64,000 nt of DNA from Clonostachys chloroleuca (GCA_037952775.1 JBANAY010000003.1:19592001-19656000), one strand, 5' to 3'. Positions 31,128-44,300 are shown, numbered from the stretch's first letter. Notes: generated from the sequence alone by a model not told the origin. Numbers and translations: made by a program.

Positions 31128-32741
31128 ATGGACGCAACGCCGTCAACCTTTCTCACCATTCCCAAAAGCATCCGAAAACGCATCTATTTGTTTGCGAATT
31201 TAGTTCGCGAATGTCCGATTTACTTGATCCGTCGAGAGGATAGAGAGGGTCGCAAGTTAAGACTCCCACGATCGGTGCCATGGCGGGCGCAGCTTGCCAC
31301 AAGAAGAATTGGCTGTCCATTTCATCAGGACCCTCATGCTCTTGAACCTGGCATGGGATCAGACATTTGCCCACATATACCGTCACAACTTTTATTCGTC
31401 AATAAACTCATACATAGTGAGGTCCAGGAATTGCTATATAGCATGAACAAATTTGTCGTGAGAGGCCGCGACGCTGAAGATTTTGAAAGCTTTCAAGTTC
31501 TGTCAAACGAGGGGATACAGAAAATGCGTTACCTTTTAGTCCGGTTGAACAGCCAGCCTTACTGCCGCAGTGACCACCACTGGCCTCATGACAAGGAGAC
31601 CGGCGAATGCCGTGAGTGTCAAAAACTCGGCTCGGGGAGCATCATTAAGTGTTGGGAGGTTGTATGCAATCGTCTAGCAGCTATACCCCCTGGATGCCTC
31701 ACTGTCGAGTTCATTTGCGATGCGAAAGACTTGACGACAGCTGAACAGTTTCTGAGCCCGATGAATGCTCTCCCGCGCCTCAAACAATGCACAATACAAC
31801 TTGGAAGACAGCACGATTCAGATCTGACCTCGCTCGCTCGCTCAACTATACTCAGACTGACAGGAGGAGTGCAACACTTGGAAAGCAGTAGTTCCCCATT
31901 CCCATTTCTGTCATTGCCGACAGAAATCCGCCTGCTCATCTTGAAATTTGCAAATCTTGTCCCGGAAAGCAGCAATGCGGACGATAATATTATTATCACT
32001 AAGAATCACTTTGATTTTCGGCTTAGCCTCAGTTATTTTCATGCCTACGGGAAATGTGGTTGCCGTTGCGCCTTCAATAGGAGACACTGCTCTTGCCAGA
32101 CTTACTATGCGTCAGATTCAGCTACATGCCAATGCCGACTGTTGCCCTTTAGTTTATTTCAGGTTTCTCGCCAAGTCTATCTGGAGGCTTCTGAGCTGTT
32201 GTACTCTAAAAACACATTCATTTTCGGTGGCCCCTTGCCAGATATCTTGAAACTTTTGGAATCCTTGCGGCCAGAGACACTTCGGCACTTCCGACGTATT
32301 GGATTTGACCTAGGAACTATTTACCGCAGGATCGGATTTGCTCGCCAAGACGGAACTAAATGGACGTGGGAAGATTTTGACAAGGATTGGGTCTCACTGT
32401 TGTCATTCATCGCCAAAAAATTTGAGACATCCAAGCTTTTGATCAAAATCGACACATATTTTGACAATGCTTTTACTTACTACGGACCATTTTACAGAAG
32501 CCATTATGATGCATATATTGGGATGGTGAAGTGGGTTAAAAGATGTCTGGGATCTGATCTACAAGACTTTCATATTAGCCTCAGATTGTATCCTCAACTT
32601 GAGCCTGAATTGGAAAGGTATGTGATGGGTTCCGATTATAAGAGCGGAAAAGGTCCATATCCCAGGGTTTCCCCCGAGCCTCGTGGTCGCGGGTCTACTA
32701 CGCCTGTGGATATTCCATCTTTGCACAATGATTTTCAATGA
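31128..32741 (+). CDS. Protein with two 2EXR/F-box-like modules, 537 aa
   Basis: A single-exon gene. The start at 31128 (MDATPSTFLTIP) is preferred over 31035 because a TATA box lies between. The N-terminal half begins FLTIPKSIRKRIYLFANLV and the second half, from about residue 263, begins FLSLPTEIRLLILKFANLV. Each is followed by a LLFVNKLIHSEVQELLYSMN or LFQVSRQVYLEASELLYSKN segment and an F-V/I-G-rich stretch. This is the layout of fungal 2EXR/F-box-like proteins, here as an internal duplication. A Cys-rich patch (CGCRCAFNRRHCSCQTYY) interrupts the second half. Such proteins are common and mostly unstudied; a protein-binding role is likely. No signal peptide or membrane segment is seen. Confidence 0.65.
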   Translation: MDATPSTFLTIPKSIRKRIYLFANLVRECPIYLIRREDREGRKLRLPRSVPWRAQLATRRIGCPFHQDPHALEPGMGSDICPHIPSQLLFVNKLIHSEVQELLYSMNKFVVRGRDAEDFESFQVLSNEGIQKMRYLLVRLNSQPYCRSDHHWPHDKETGECRECQKLGSGSIIKCWEVVCNRLAAIPPGCLTVEFICDAKDLTTAEQFLSPMNALPRLKQCTIQLGRQHDSDLTSLARSTILRLTGGVQHLESSSSPFPFLSLPTEIRLLILKFANLVPESSNADDNIIITKNHFDFRLSLSYFHAYGKCGCRCAFNRRHCSCQTYYASDSATCQCRLLPFSLFQVSRQVYLEASELLYSKNTFIFGGPLPDILKLLESLRPETLRHFRRIGFDLGTIYRRIGFARQDGTKWTWEDFDKDWVSLLSFIAKKFETSKLLIKIDTYFDNAFTYYGPFYRSHYDAYIGMVKWVKRCLGSDLQDFHISLRLYPQLEPELERYVMGSDYKSGKGPYPRVSPEPRGRGSTTPVDIPSLHNDFQ

Positions 32742-33578
32742 ACTATTGCGGGCTGTCTAGGGCCTTCGGTATCAATCAATGTATTCATATTCACTAGGTT
32801 TACGAAGAGTGCGCTCTTCATCAATGGCAGCTAATGGTATGTTTTGAGCAAGACTTGTTCAACTTCCACGCTTGGAAAATGGGATTCATAACTGCAAATC
32901 AAGGAAAAGAAGGAATGTATTTTACACAACGGCGATGAGGATATCAGCGGTACGTAAGTTGTCTCGTTAGCATGCCATCTGCTTCAGCCCAAATCCTCTG
33001 TCATAGTTGCATGACACAAGTCCAATAAAGCCACAAGACTCGTTATGCCATGCTAGTGGGTGTTTCTTTTTCATAGTTTATGTCGGGAGAAGCCCTACTA
33101 CATCCGCCTTTGATTTGAAATGATATCACATGAATTGTCAGAAGTTGTAGGCTCGTGGGTATAGAGGCGGAGATTCATCCTCTTGCAGTGGAAGACGTTC
33201 AGGTGACATTAGCACGCGAGTGGCTTTGGCTCGGTCTCAAAGAGCCCAAAGCTAATCACACATTGGCAGCTCGTTTCGAAAATATCCCACATAAACGTTT
33301 CATTATTTTAGCTATTCGCCATCTTTTGTTTGATCGATCAAAAGAAACTGACTGATGTATTCAAGTTAACGTTGGTATCAGGGAGGTGGCAACCTTGAGA
33401 GAAGGCCTCTGTGGGGGTCTCCCTAGACACATCTGCGAACCAGGTGTAGAAACAGGGGGCTAGATAGCACAGGGTATGAATGAGATGCATCTCCGAAGAG
33501 TCGTGAATAGATATACCCACACCCCTAAATAGAGTGGGGGCAGATGAGTATTATCTCTTGAAATCTCTCATGTGATGT
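32742..33578. other. Intergenic, no gene seen
   Basis: 3' flank of the 2EXR-like gene and upstream region of the FSH1-type gene. No supported open frame. Confidence 0.5.
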
Positions 33579-33585
33579 TATAAAA
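33579..33585 (+). promoter_or_regulatory. TATA box of the FSH1-type hydrolase gene
   Basis: TATAAAA, 117 bases before the ATG at 33702. Confidence 0.6.
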
Positions 33586-33701
33586 GGACAGAAACGTCCT
33601 GGCAACAGGCAGCGTGGCCAGATCACACAAAAGTCCTCTGCGTTGACACCCCAACTTCAACCTACCCTCGGACCTTGCTTGATCCAGATTTCCTCCCAAA
33701 C

Positions 33702-34516
33702 ATGAGTCCCCATCGGATCCTCTCTCCTGAGGAGGAAAGCGTCGACCTCCCCCGCATTCTCTGCCTGCACGGCGGCGGAGTCAATAGCACCATCTTCCGC
33801 ATGCAATGCCGGATTATCGTTAAGGAGCTCAGGTCGACATTTCGACTGTGTTTCGCTGATGCGCCCTATACATGTGACCCTGGACCAGGTATGATCCCGG
33901 CGTACCAAGACTATGGACCTTACCGACGATGGCTCCGTCACAAGCCAGAGCATCAAGAGGTGGACAGCGCCGAAGGAGCGCAGGCAATCGTCGATTCCCT
34001 GGCTGAGGCCATCGAATCTGACAACCGGCAGGGGGCCACGGGGGAATGGGTGGGACTGTTGGGCTTCAGTCAGGGCGCAAAGGTCGCCGCCAGCGTTCTC
34101 CTCATGCAGGATAACGAGCGGAAGAATCAGCTTCCCCCCGGCTTCCGTGCTCTTTCCGGTTTGCCGTCGTCATGGCAGGATCTGCTCCTCTGATAACGTT
34201 CGATTCTGACGTGCTCTCAAGTCCGTATTTGGTAACCTCGGCGCAGAGCACCGCGTTGCACCTCAATTTTGACAGCTGCCGGGATGCCTCGTCCGAAAAG
34301 GCACACCTGGTGCGGTCCCCCACGGTCCACGTTCATGGGCTGCGAGATCCAGGGATCAATCTGCACTGGCAGCTGATGGAATACTACTGTCAGGGTCAAG
34401 GCGGCGCACGTCTTATTGAGTGGGATGGAGATCACCGCCTGCCAATCAGACTGAAAGACGTGCGGGCGATCACCACAGCCATCCTAGAAGTGGCGCGAGA
34501 GGCTGCAGTTCTGTAA
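33702..34516 (+). CDS. FSH1-family serine hydrolase (about 271 aa), frame interrupted
   Basis: The ATG at 33702 has a good context; the frame upstream opens only with a TTG. The protein shows PRILCLHGGGVNSTIFRMQC at the start of the alpha/beta-hydrolase fold, then YGPYRRWLR, the nucleophile elbow GFSQGAKVA, and in the second part HVHGLRDP (Asp) and WDGDHRLP (His). The FSH1 triad is therefore present. The frame breaks at a run of six C (34134-34139); one more C would rejoin the halves at FRFAVVMAGSAP, typical of the family, and give a normal length. FSH1-type hydrolases occur in several fungal polyketide clusters (for example CitA in citrinin), acting as accessory esterases or editing enzymes. 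Here it lies 3.8 kb from the PKS 3' end with the Myb gene between, so a cluster role is plausible but unproven. Confidence 0.85.
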
Positions 34517-35825
34517 CAGGCAGCTCCCGGCAATCAGGGAAAAGGTCTTATCTTACATAGAAGGAGTTACCGTGGCTTGTCAATATTGGCTTAAAAATAG
34601 ATGACAAATATTCCTTAGATGTCTCGATTATACGCAGTACGCCATTGATCATCCTTGTAAGCGCCAGGTTGCCGTTATTCCCTTGCAAGTGATTGACAAC
34701 TTGGCGTTTTATGTCTAGTCCATGCAGGTGGGACTGTTCCGTGTAAATTGCTGGTTTACTGCAAGCATCTGCTCGGGGATTCAAGATCGTTCGGTACCGA
34801 CACAGGGAACTGGGTTCATTTTTTGTCTCACGAGCATGGGAGGTTTAGAGGCAAGAGAAGAAGAATGTCGCTGGGACTGATAGCTTGTGAGATGCCATGT
34901 CAGTAGTCATTCATCTACCAGGATGGTGCCTCGGCGGCAGACGCGGTTTGTGTAACCTGGCTGGAACGAGAACTGGATACGTATAATGCAACACCCTTAT
35001 CAACCCTGCATAAAAAAGCTCGGCGATACGATATGGAATCTAACCAAGACAGACATTGGAACTCGCCGACAATCCCGCGAGAGATCCCATAGATAATCTG
35101 AGCGGTGTAGGTCCACTTTCTGCTGCCTCCAGGCTCCCTTGTCTCCACCTGCCCATGTGATTGTCCTCTTGTCCTGGCATGATCCTTGACCGTAAAGGCC
35201 ACAAACAGCATGGCGGAGATTCAATAGCCGGGCGAGTGGAGGGTCAAGGTATGCCTAGCTACCTATCTATCGATCACATGGAGGCCGGTGATGTTATCTG
35301 GCTTTTACGGACAGGGTATACCCAGAAGAACAACTTCACTTCTCTTGCCTTTTTGGAATTTTTCTGTCTACTTCTTTCTTTCTTGTCACAGGCTACAGAA
35401 CTAGGAGATATCAAGCCAAAAGACATGGAGGAGAGGCCCCTGTGCGCTAGTTTCCCGCGCGCCGCGGAAGCCAGGCTCGGGGAGGCCGGCATCCAAGCAC
35501 CCCAACAGTGGACTTTTGACACATCCTCAGATTCCTCATCAGGAGTTGGAGCATCCCTGTCGTCTCCTTAGGAGAGGCCAATTGGCTTGCAACCGTGAAG
35601 GTGACGGGCCGTCCCGGAGGGGTTAGGTGGACAAATCCTCATTCCAGCGCTCTTAGTCTAGCTTGGCGTATATTCTCCGCACACTTGTGGACAGATGAGA
35701 CTACTAAGAAAGAAACACATCATGGTTCTAATTGCGTTTATAATGATATCTAAGAACAAGATGGAGAAAGGACTTGAAACAGAGCAAAAGAGACTCGTGA
35801 GTGTGGACAACCAATGAGGCACGAT
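34517..35825. other. Intergenic, no gene clearly supported
   Basis: Frames at 34915-35211 (minus) and 35161-35571 (plus) overlap each other and neither has family or splice support. Confidence 0.45.
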
Positions 35826-37208
35826 TCACGTCGTCTGCCTAAGAATTCTCATGTTCATCATTAGCCCCCGCTCGGTCAGTGAATTCAGAACATCCCCAAT
35901 TTCGGTAGAGTGTATGTTCTCCAAAACTAGAGTGTAGTTTGTGAAAGACCCCCTGGATTCCAGCCCTGCGGAACTCCCCGATGACGGAGGAAAGGCCGTG
36001 TTGGGCAACAAACCAGAAGATTCTGGTGGTGTCGCCTGCTCGTGCAATGACATTGAAGAAATCAAATCGCACTCGGTTGAATAAATTCCGGGACTATTCA
36101 TCCACGACTCCATCCCCGTCGTTGCGAAGGATCGATCATCTCCTTCAAGACCCAATTGGGATACCACTGGCGGGAGATGCTCCCAGTCGTTGAAGCTGTG
36201 AGGGGTAAGGAGACCTAGGTTGCCATTTGCCTCGTGAGGGGGACAAATGGCGAAGCATTGCGCTTGCGCGAAGCTCTGGGCCAAGATGTCTCCTTGGTTG
36301 ATAGTATTGCTACCCAGTGTTCCAGTAGGATCGTCACACAACGTGGCGTCGGGAGTATCGTCCTGCCGTCGCCGGCACATCAATTCGTATCTAAAATGAG
36401 GGGATGCAAATTTAGAACAGTGCATATCACAGTTGCAGCCGGCAAAGCAACGAGGCTTGGCAGTGCATGAACCAACGTCCATCACCTCACATACCTATTT
36501 TTCAGATCTGTTGGTGACCGAGACGGCAGCTTGGTTGAAGCAATCAATCTCCATGATCGTCCCAGCTCAGATACTGCCTTTAATAGCTCGTCATCTTCTC
36601 GCGAGGTCCATGGGCCACGGTCAATTTTTGGATCTAATGAATGTTGCCATCGTTTTGCACATTCTATTTTGTCAGATAGGTCTCAAATAAAGAACAGTCG
36701 GGATAGGGAATAGAAAACGGGCTTACGGTCGGCGTTGCGAGTTCCAACACGCTGCGCAACTCGATTCCATCTGTTTTAGAGATCACTGTCAGAAACTCCG
36801 TGCTGGTTGGTCACCCGTTGGTGTCATTCGGTGTAAAACGAAGGCGGAAGGCATGTCTTATGGGGGATGGTTTCACACCGTGTTCCGTATGTGTCCATTG
36901 CAGCCAGCAGCCGTTGATCCTCATCCGCCGTCCACGGCCCTTTGCGGTACACTTCCACTGTCTTGAGCCAGCGTTTGCGACAATCCTTATTGCTTCGATG
37001 GGGTAACTTTTCCGAAATTGCCGCCCAATTGGTAGGTTCATTGGTGTCTAGGGAGGGGAACAATATCACCTTGCAGTTAGCAATACGATCTTCTCCAAAA
37101 TGAAGAGCCTGCTGCAGGTTGTATCTTACCCCGCTGGGCTTCTACTTCATACCGCAACACCATATCCTCCTTCATGGTCCATTTCCTGTGCCGATGGGAA
37201 GCCGCCAT
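35826..37208 (-). CDS. Myb transcription factor with three Myb repeats, 341 aa
   Basis: Five exons join in phase: 37130-37208, 36879-37047, 36727-36770, 36495-36663 and 35826-36390. The N-terminus (from MAASHRHRKWTMKED) carries three consecutive Myb repeats within about the first 155 residues: RKWTMKED...NWAAISEKLPHRSNKDCRKRW, then GPWTADEDQRLLAAMDTYG...RVAQRVGTRNADQCAKRW, then GPWTSREDDELLKAVSELG...LIASTKLPSRSPTDLKNRY. The Trp spacing is typical and the third helices are intact. The ~185-residue C-terminal part is Ser/Pro/Asp-rich and may activate transcription. It lies 1.1 kb from the PKS 3' end on the same strand and is the only transcription factor in the window. Most fungal PKS clusters use Zn2Cys6 regulators, so a Myb protein here is unusual. 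A general, non-cluster role is also possible. Confidence 0.94.
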
Positions 37209-38301
37209 GTGGGTGTGGGAGATTGTCATGGAGCGGGCGTGTTGGTTCGGGAATAAATTGTCTGCCTGCGGAGAAGCGATCGATCACACACGGGGTATTA
37301 TTCTTGGCTTGGGGTAGTAGTAGGTGATTTGTAAGATGGAGCTTTATACGTCAAGTTCCGCCTCTGCCTCCGGTATTTTTTCTGTCTCTCTGCCGGGCTG
37401 GACTTTTCAACGTCCTGTGTTTACCTGTTCACTGCCAGCGATGATCACCAATCGCACCCCTCTCCACGGTAGGAAGGAAGCTCTGCATCCTGGTCAGCGA
37501 GTCGCGCGCGCGGGGGCATGGGAAACCCTTGTTTGTTGGAGGCCACAGGCTGTAGTGTAACCCTAGGATGCAGAAGATGCCGAAAGCGCGAGGCCGTGCT
37601 TTGATTGTCAGCCAATCGCAAATTGGCTTGTTCCCTCCATTGAGTGCGGCGTAGTTGCGCGTGGGGTGTTACTTAGATAATCTCATCCCTTGTTCACGGC
37701 CGGCTCGGCCTGTGACACTTGGCCAGGAAGCATGTGCCGCACCATTGTCCCTCCATACGTTGACAAGGACTGAAACGGCAGAGCGCAGCGAGCTACCGTC
37801 ATTTCTAACTGTTCTCTCAGGCTAAGGACCCATCATGTATCAACATATAGCAATGACAGAACGGTGTAGCAGCTCTCCCTATGTGAGGGCAGGGAATCCT
37901 GGTAAAATAAAGTATTATACCCAGTCGCGACTAGGATATGCCTGTGGTTGCTTGAATCAGGATCCTTGGGCGTTCAAGTCAGTATTTCACCCTGCCTGCA
38001 AAAGAAAAGACTTCAATTTCCGATTACTTTAACAATACGACGATGTAAAAAGGGTTTTCAAAGACAACTTAGGCCAATGAAAAACTGCTTTATAAAAAAG
38101 TGGAACGATTATTCACTTAATAGAAAAGAAATTTGATAAGCTATTCAGTTTCGTACTGAACAAATAATCGAAAGGTTGAGCCATTTTGCCGAGGCAACGG
38201 GAGCGTTCTCACCAAACAAAGAGTTATTTTTCGACATTCGGATCTCATCTTTGTCCAGCCCTATATGAATCCCCTGTAAGGAGGAATCTGTGTTGGTAGA
38301 T
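37209..38301. other. Intergenic between the Myb and PKS genes
   Basis: Upstream region of the Myb gene and 3' flank of the PKS. No gene supported. Confidence 0.5.
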
Positions 38302-41300
38302 CTATGACGACAAGAAACCCATATCCTTCCAAGCGTCCACATATTTATGAAAGAGAGCTGCGCTCACTGGCGGCTCCTTCGCCATAGTCTCCGAATGCTC
38401 CCTCGCATGTGCTGTGTCCATGACGAGCCCACCACATGACATTCGGTGAAAATGCAGGTCTAAAAAGTCAACAAGCTTGGCTGCTGGGTTCTCTGAATCC
38501 GCGGAGCCTGGGTAAGCCTTGACCATGGCCACCCATTCATCGAAAGGGACAACGTTGTCTGGAGGAATCCCGAGAGCATCAGCCATGATTCCAATCATCT
38601 CGCTCCACGGTTGGCGAGAAGGATTTTCAATATGGTAGATTGGGTACGACGAGTTCTCGGCCAGCACCAGTTCACCGACAGCTGCGGCCACATCATTGAC
38701 TGGGCACCATGACAGCTCCTATGATATTTGGTTAGCTCAGATTGGCTATGAAAATCTGGGAGAGAAGAGTTCTGCGTACCCCAGAAAGTTTAGGCAACGC
38801 TTGGAGAGTTAGAGATGATTTGACCATGAACGAAAAATGTTCTGTAGGATTCCAGTACCCGCTCTCGGCAGAACCTGCAATCTGGCCAATTCGCGCTGCC
38901 ATAGTCCGGAACCTATCTGGGTGTCCTCCTAGTGTTCTGTCAATCATTCTTTCGCAAACTAGTTTGGCATCGCCGTAGCCCGTAGGAAGAACGGACTCGA
39001 CTGTCATGGGCTGCTCAGGCACCAGTGGGCGTTGGTTATGCAACGGATTGTAGCCTATGGTTGCAATGGACGAGACAAGAAGAAGGGAGGGTTTCTTATT
39101 CCCTTGCCTCACAGCAGCGATGTCTCGTGCCAGATAAATGAGGTTCTGCATCACACGGAACTGTGACTTGAATGTGTGAATGTCTCGTGTAAGGCTCATT
39201 GGCCAAGCATTGTGAACAATATGTGTTGCATTTCCAACAAGAATCTCATAATTGGTAGGAGAGAGGCCAAGCAATGGCTTGGATGTGTCCGTCTCGAATA
39301 CATTCAGTTTCGCCAGAGCTCTCTGATCAATTGAGACGCCCCTATATTCCATAGATTGCTTCTGCCTTTGCACAGGATCCATCCTACCTGCTCGGTTCAG
39401 ACAGAACACAGCTTTGACCTCCTCGAGCCTTGCAAAGTATGCAGCTAACTGACCTCCTAGACTTCCGGTTGCTCCAGTCAAGACGACACATGAGCCCTCC
39501 GACGCAGTCGCCCTCAACGTAAAAGCTTGAGGCGATGGCTCCAGAGAAAACTCCACTGTGAATTGCTCCACGTAGGAATCAATTGCTGCTTCGCGAGTCG
39601 GGAGGTCAGTCCAATACTTTTGCGACAAAAGGGGGTGTGATGGTCCATCATACCTCGATGCTGATGAGGCCGTGGCCAGAATCAAACGCTGGATTTCGTT
39701 TTCGGGGCGATTGCCATCAGTCCAATCGACATGTCCATAGCCGACAGATGTCATGACCTTCCGCCAGTATTCAGGCTTGGCGAGGGCATGGTCTCTGCCG
39801 TCCTCAAAGAGCCACCAGCCTTCGACCATGCCGAAGATGAGGTCGAACCAATACAGAGGCTTAGTTAGCTCTAATAGGAGGAGGGCCCCGCTGGGGTTGA
39901 GCATGGTGTGGATGTTCTTGGTCGAGATCTTGAGGTTTCGGGTCGCGTGGACACAGTTCGTGGACAGGATGAGATGCTGGCTGCCAACTAAATCCGCAGT
40001 GGGCTCCTTCTCAACATCGATGACTTTGAACTTCATGAAAGGATACCCCTTGAATCTCTTTCGGAGACCAGCGACCAGCGAAGATGACAGGTCAGTTGCT
40101 GTGTACTCGAAAGGGATGCCGATCTTCGACAAATCCTCAATCAGATTTGATGTCGTGCCACCGGTTCCGGCTCCCAATTCTAGGATCTTGATAGGACCAG
40201 ACGTTTCATTGAAAAGTCTCTGCGACACCTGCTGAATGATATCCTTCATTTCCTCCATCCATGCCGTTTGGATGGGAGATTTTCCATACATCTCGTTCGC
40301 GTATTTTCGTCCTTCTGGCGAGCTGAAGATGAGCTGAATTCCTTCTTCCTTGCCAATCAAACAATCAGCCAGGTTGAAGCCAATGTGTGAAGTCAATCGG
40401 TGGTCACTCTCATGATTGAGGTTCTTCTGAACAAGGCTCTCAAGGAGGGATCGAGCAGATTGCATGGGAGCAACCTTGGCGGTCCTAATAATTGTATCAC
40501 CATCCACCTCAACAAGGCCAGCCTCTTTGAGGAACCGGTAGAGCTTATCGACCTGTTTCTTGTGCCTGGGAAGATGTTCGATTCGTGTCAGCTTTGTACC
40601 AGCTTCTGCGTGACGAATTGGGCAGTCGAGCTGCTCAAAGGCATCCAGAATGTGGACAATGACCAGCTCATTTGAGTCATCAAGAACGTTTTCGACGTAT
40701 CCGGCTACGCCTCCTCTTAATAGATAGTCGTCGGTTTTGGCGTTTATCTTCGAAAATACATCGAGAATGGCCTGAGCCGCGTCACTGGCATCACCAATTG
40801 ATGACGAACTATCAGACTCAGTATGAGCACCATTTGTATGGTTGCCATTAATTCCGTGCTTGCTGTTCCCATTGACACCGTTGAGAACATGCGTTGCGGT
40901 ATGGCCGTTGGTAGCGAGTTCTGATGCCTCTTCATCATCTTCCTCAGTAACATCGGTGCCGATAGCCTTGGAAATAGACTGGATCAGACCCTTGAAGTCA
41001 TCAATGTCATTGAGCTCGGAGCTATCATATGTGATCTTGAAGTGTGCCTCAATCTCACGGCAGAGCTCCATGCCCATCAACGAATCAATACCCAACTCTG
41101 CCAACTCAGAGTCGTCTTTGACATCTTCAGCTTCCAATCCAGAAAGGTTCATCAAAATCTCTGTGGTAATCTTAACAACATCACTGGAAGGACTCTTCTT
41201 GACCACTTTCTTCTTTTGTAATGAGGACACGACTACGGGCGCCTTTGAGTGAGTAGAATGCCCATTTACCCCATTAATTCTGTGAGAAACTGCAGCCACA

Positions 41301-44300
41301 GGCTTTGAAGGGGCAGTGGCTGCCGAAGGATGGCTGCCGCCGAGTATTTTCACAAGTCCAGCTTTGCTAACACGTTGGAACCGGAGACCCATGATAACTT
41401 CAGCGAGCTCTCCTGTGTTGGCATCAAAAGCAAAGACATCACACAGATACTCTTTCTGAGAGGGCTGATGGTGGCAGGCATACACATCCCACTGGTTGGG
41501 GCGGGCAGCTGAAGGAACCAGTCTCGGAGACCTGATCCACTGCTCAATCCTGTCCGATATGAACATCTCCTTTTCCGAGCGGTCCGTCATGCAGTTGACA
41601 TAAATGCCGGCGACTTGGAGGAACGAATCCGCCACGCCAATGTTGAAGAAGTGCTTCGGGTTGTGTGGCCACGACACGCGCCCGGCCGACTCGGAGTCTC
41701 TCCCTGCAATTTTCTGAACGCCTCGGTACTTGTTGTTGTAGTCGACAATATCAGCAAAGGCACGATAGACATTTCGGCCTTGGATGACCTCGTCAACATC
41801 GACATTACCGTTGAGGAGGCTGCGGGGTCGCTTGACAGTGATGAGCCGCTCAAACTGCGCAAACTCGCTCTTGAAGTCCTCATCGTCGACTGATCGCAGC
41901 GTGAGTCTCAAGGAGAAATGCAGAAGGAAAGGACCTGATGGTTTATCCGTGTCTTGGCTAACGACACTAAAGTCCCACACGAGCCTGTAGACGTCGATAG
42001 CCTCAGCTTTCAACCACGCAGTCTTATTCGTGTTGATGGTCATGGGTGCATGGCTGATCATGTGTTTGAGATGGGGCTGCAACTTAGAGTCATTGAAACC
42101 TGGCAGGATGCTGATCAAAGCCGCGGTAATGATACTGATATGGAGAATGCTGGGACAGAGAGCGACGCTACCAGCAACCTTGTGGCCAGAGACATAGTCA
42201 ATAAATTCCTTGGAATCAGTATTGATGCGGAATAGAGCAGATCGTTGCTCGTTGTCTTCAAATCTAACAAATTCCCACATTTCGCTGGAGATGGGTCTCA
42301 CAACGGGCGTAGGGGCCGTTTCGGGCTTCGGCGCGTCTTTGAGCTCCATCCAATGCCTAGACTTCTCGAATTGGTAAGGAGGCAATAGAATAGGTGTGTA
42401 TTCAGCGGTCTGGATGCGGTGATGGGGCCAGAAAGTCAAGTTGATGCCTTCTCTCCACAGATTGACGGTAGCATCAGTCAGTGGCCGCAGACCATTCCCA
42501 GTATTGATGCTAAGAGCTTGGAAGTGGCAGCCGTCAGGTTTGCCTAAAGCACGGCTAGCCATTATTGTGATCGTAGAGTTAGAGCTGGCCTCTAGATAAA
42601 TGGCATTGGGGTATTTCTGAAAGAGACGGCGAAGCGCGTGCTTGAAGAAGACGGGCTGGCGCATGTGCTCCGCAACATAAGAAGCTCCTAGCTTTCCTAC
42701 GTGATCACTCTCAGTGGAGCGCTCAAATGGTATGTTCGGGTTCCTGAAGTTCAGAGCCTCCCCAAGTTGTGTGAGCCGATCGATCAGAGGTTCGACGAGT
42801 GTAGAGTGGAAAGCATTGGTGACATTAAGCCTCTTGTTCTTTGTGCCTCGGAAAGTAGCATCGTTTGCTAAGGTAGCCTCAACTCGATCGATGGCTTCTC
42901 CTGAGCCGCCCAGTGTGAAGCTGGTAGGGCCGTTGTAGCAAGCAATTGTAGCAGGGGAGTCTGCATTGTCCTTGTTGGCCACACTCAGAAGATCATTGAT
43001 AACTTGAAGATCGCCTTCTACAGCCATCATTGCCCCATTTTCAGCACCCCATGATTCCTGGATAATGCGAGCACGGCCAATGATGAGCCGAAGACCATCT
43101 TCAAGAGACAGAATGCCTGATACCACAAGTGAGGTGAGCTCACCAAAGCTGTGGCCGACAACAGCGGCCACGTTCACACCGGCTTCTATCCAAGCCTTGG
43201 CAACTGAGTATTGAATAGCAAACAGTTGGGTTTGAAGATCAACAATATCTTCCACAGTCTCCTTCTGGAAGATGCCAGGATAAATAGAGCCGTGTTGTCT
43301 CAGCGCGGAACTGGTGGCGTCAACCTGGTCCAGATACCTGCGAAGGATTCCTACACTCTCGTAAACATCTTTGTCAAGACCTACGAATGTAGAGATCTGG
43401 CCACCGAAGCATAAAATGACCGGCCGAGAGGCAGGCGGTGTCACGGGAGTATATTTCTGTCCCTTGAGGAAGCTTGCCAAGATCTGTTCCAGTTCATCAA
43501 CGGAGCCAGCATCAAAAATGAAGGCCCTGGGGAGTGTACGGTTGCTTTGGAGAGATATTTGGAAGGCCAGATTAGCCAACACTATGTCCTTGCGTCTCTG
43601 GATGAACTCGAGTAACTTGGTGCAAAACTCTACCAAGCTCCGGTCATCAAATCCGCTAATCCAGAACGGATATCTTGTGGCCAACTGGAAAATAGGAGCC
43701 TTCAACGGGATATTTGTCTTTTTTGTTGGAGCCTGTGTAACTATCATAGAGGCATTGGAACCAGAAGCACCGTAGTTGTTGATGAGCATGGCCCGGAACT
43801 TGATGTCCCATGGTGTCAACTTTGTATGGATCTGAATCTTGTCCTCTGGTGTCATCTTCAAACTGGGATTGATAGTATCGTGGCTGGCTTGGGGAGGTAT
43901 GTAACCGTGATGAATCATGAGCAAGGACTTGATAAGTGATGTCAAACCTGACGCAGATTCGGTGTGACCAACGAGACCTTTGACGGAACCAAGGGCGAGG
44001 GTGTTGGATCGTTGGGCGCCGCCAAATACTGCACGAACACCCTCATACTCGGCCGGGTCGCCAACTGGGGTTCCAGTGCCATGGGCCTCGACAACGGAGA
44101 CCTCATTGGGTTCCAACCCTGCTTGGCGGGTGACGGAACGGAACATGTCCGCTAGAGAGGGCGAATCTGGGACGGTGATGGCGGTGCAGTTTCTGTTCTG
44201 CGTCACTGAAGTTGCCGCGATGACGCCCAGCACCTGGTTGCCATCTGCAATGGCATCCGTGTACTTCTTGAGGAAGACGGCTCCCACGGCCTCGCCCCTG

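Noticed and set aside
34915..35571. Two overlapping opposite-strand frames
   Set aside because: Neither has recognisable domains; both are compatible with chance in this base composition.
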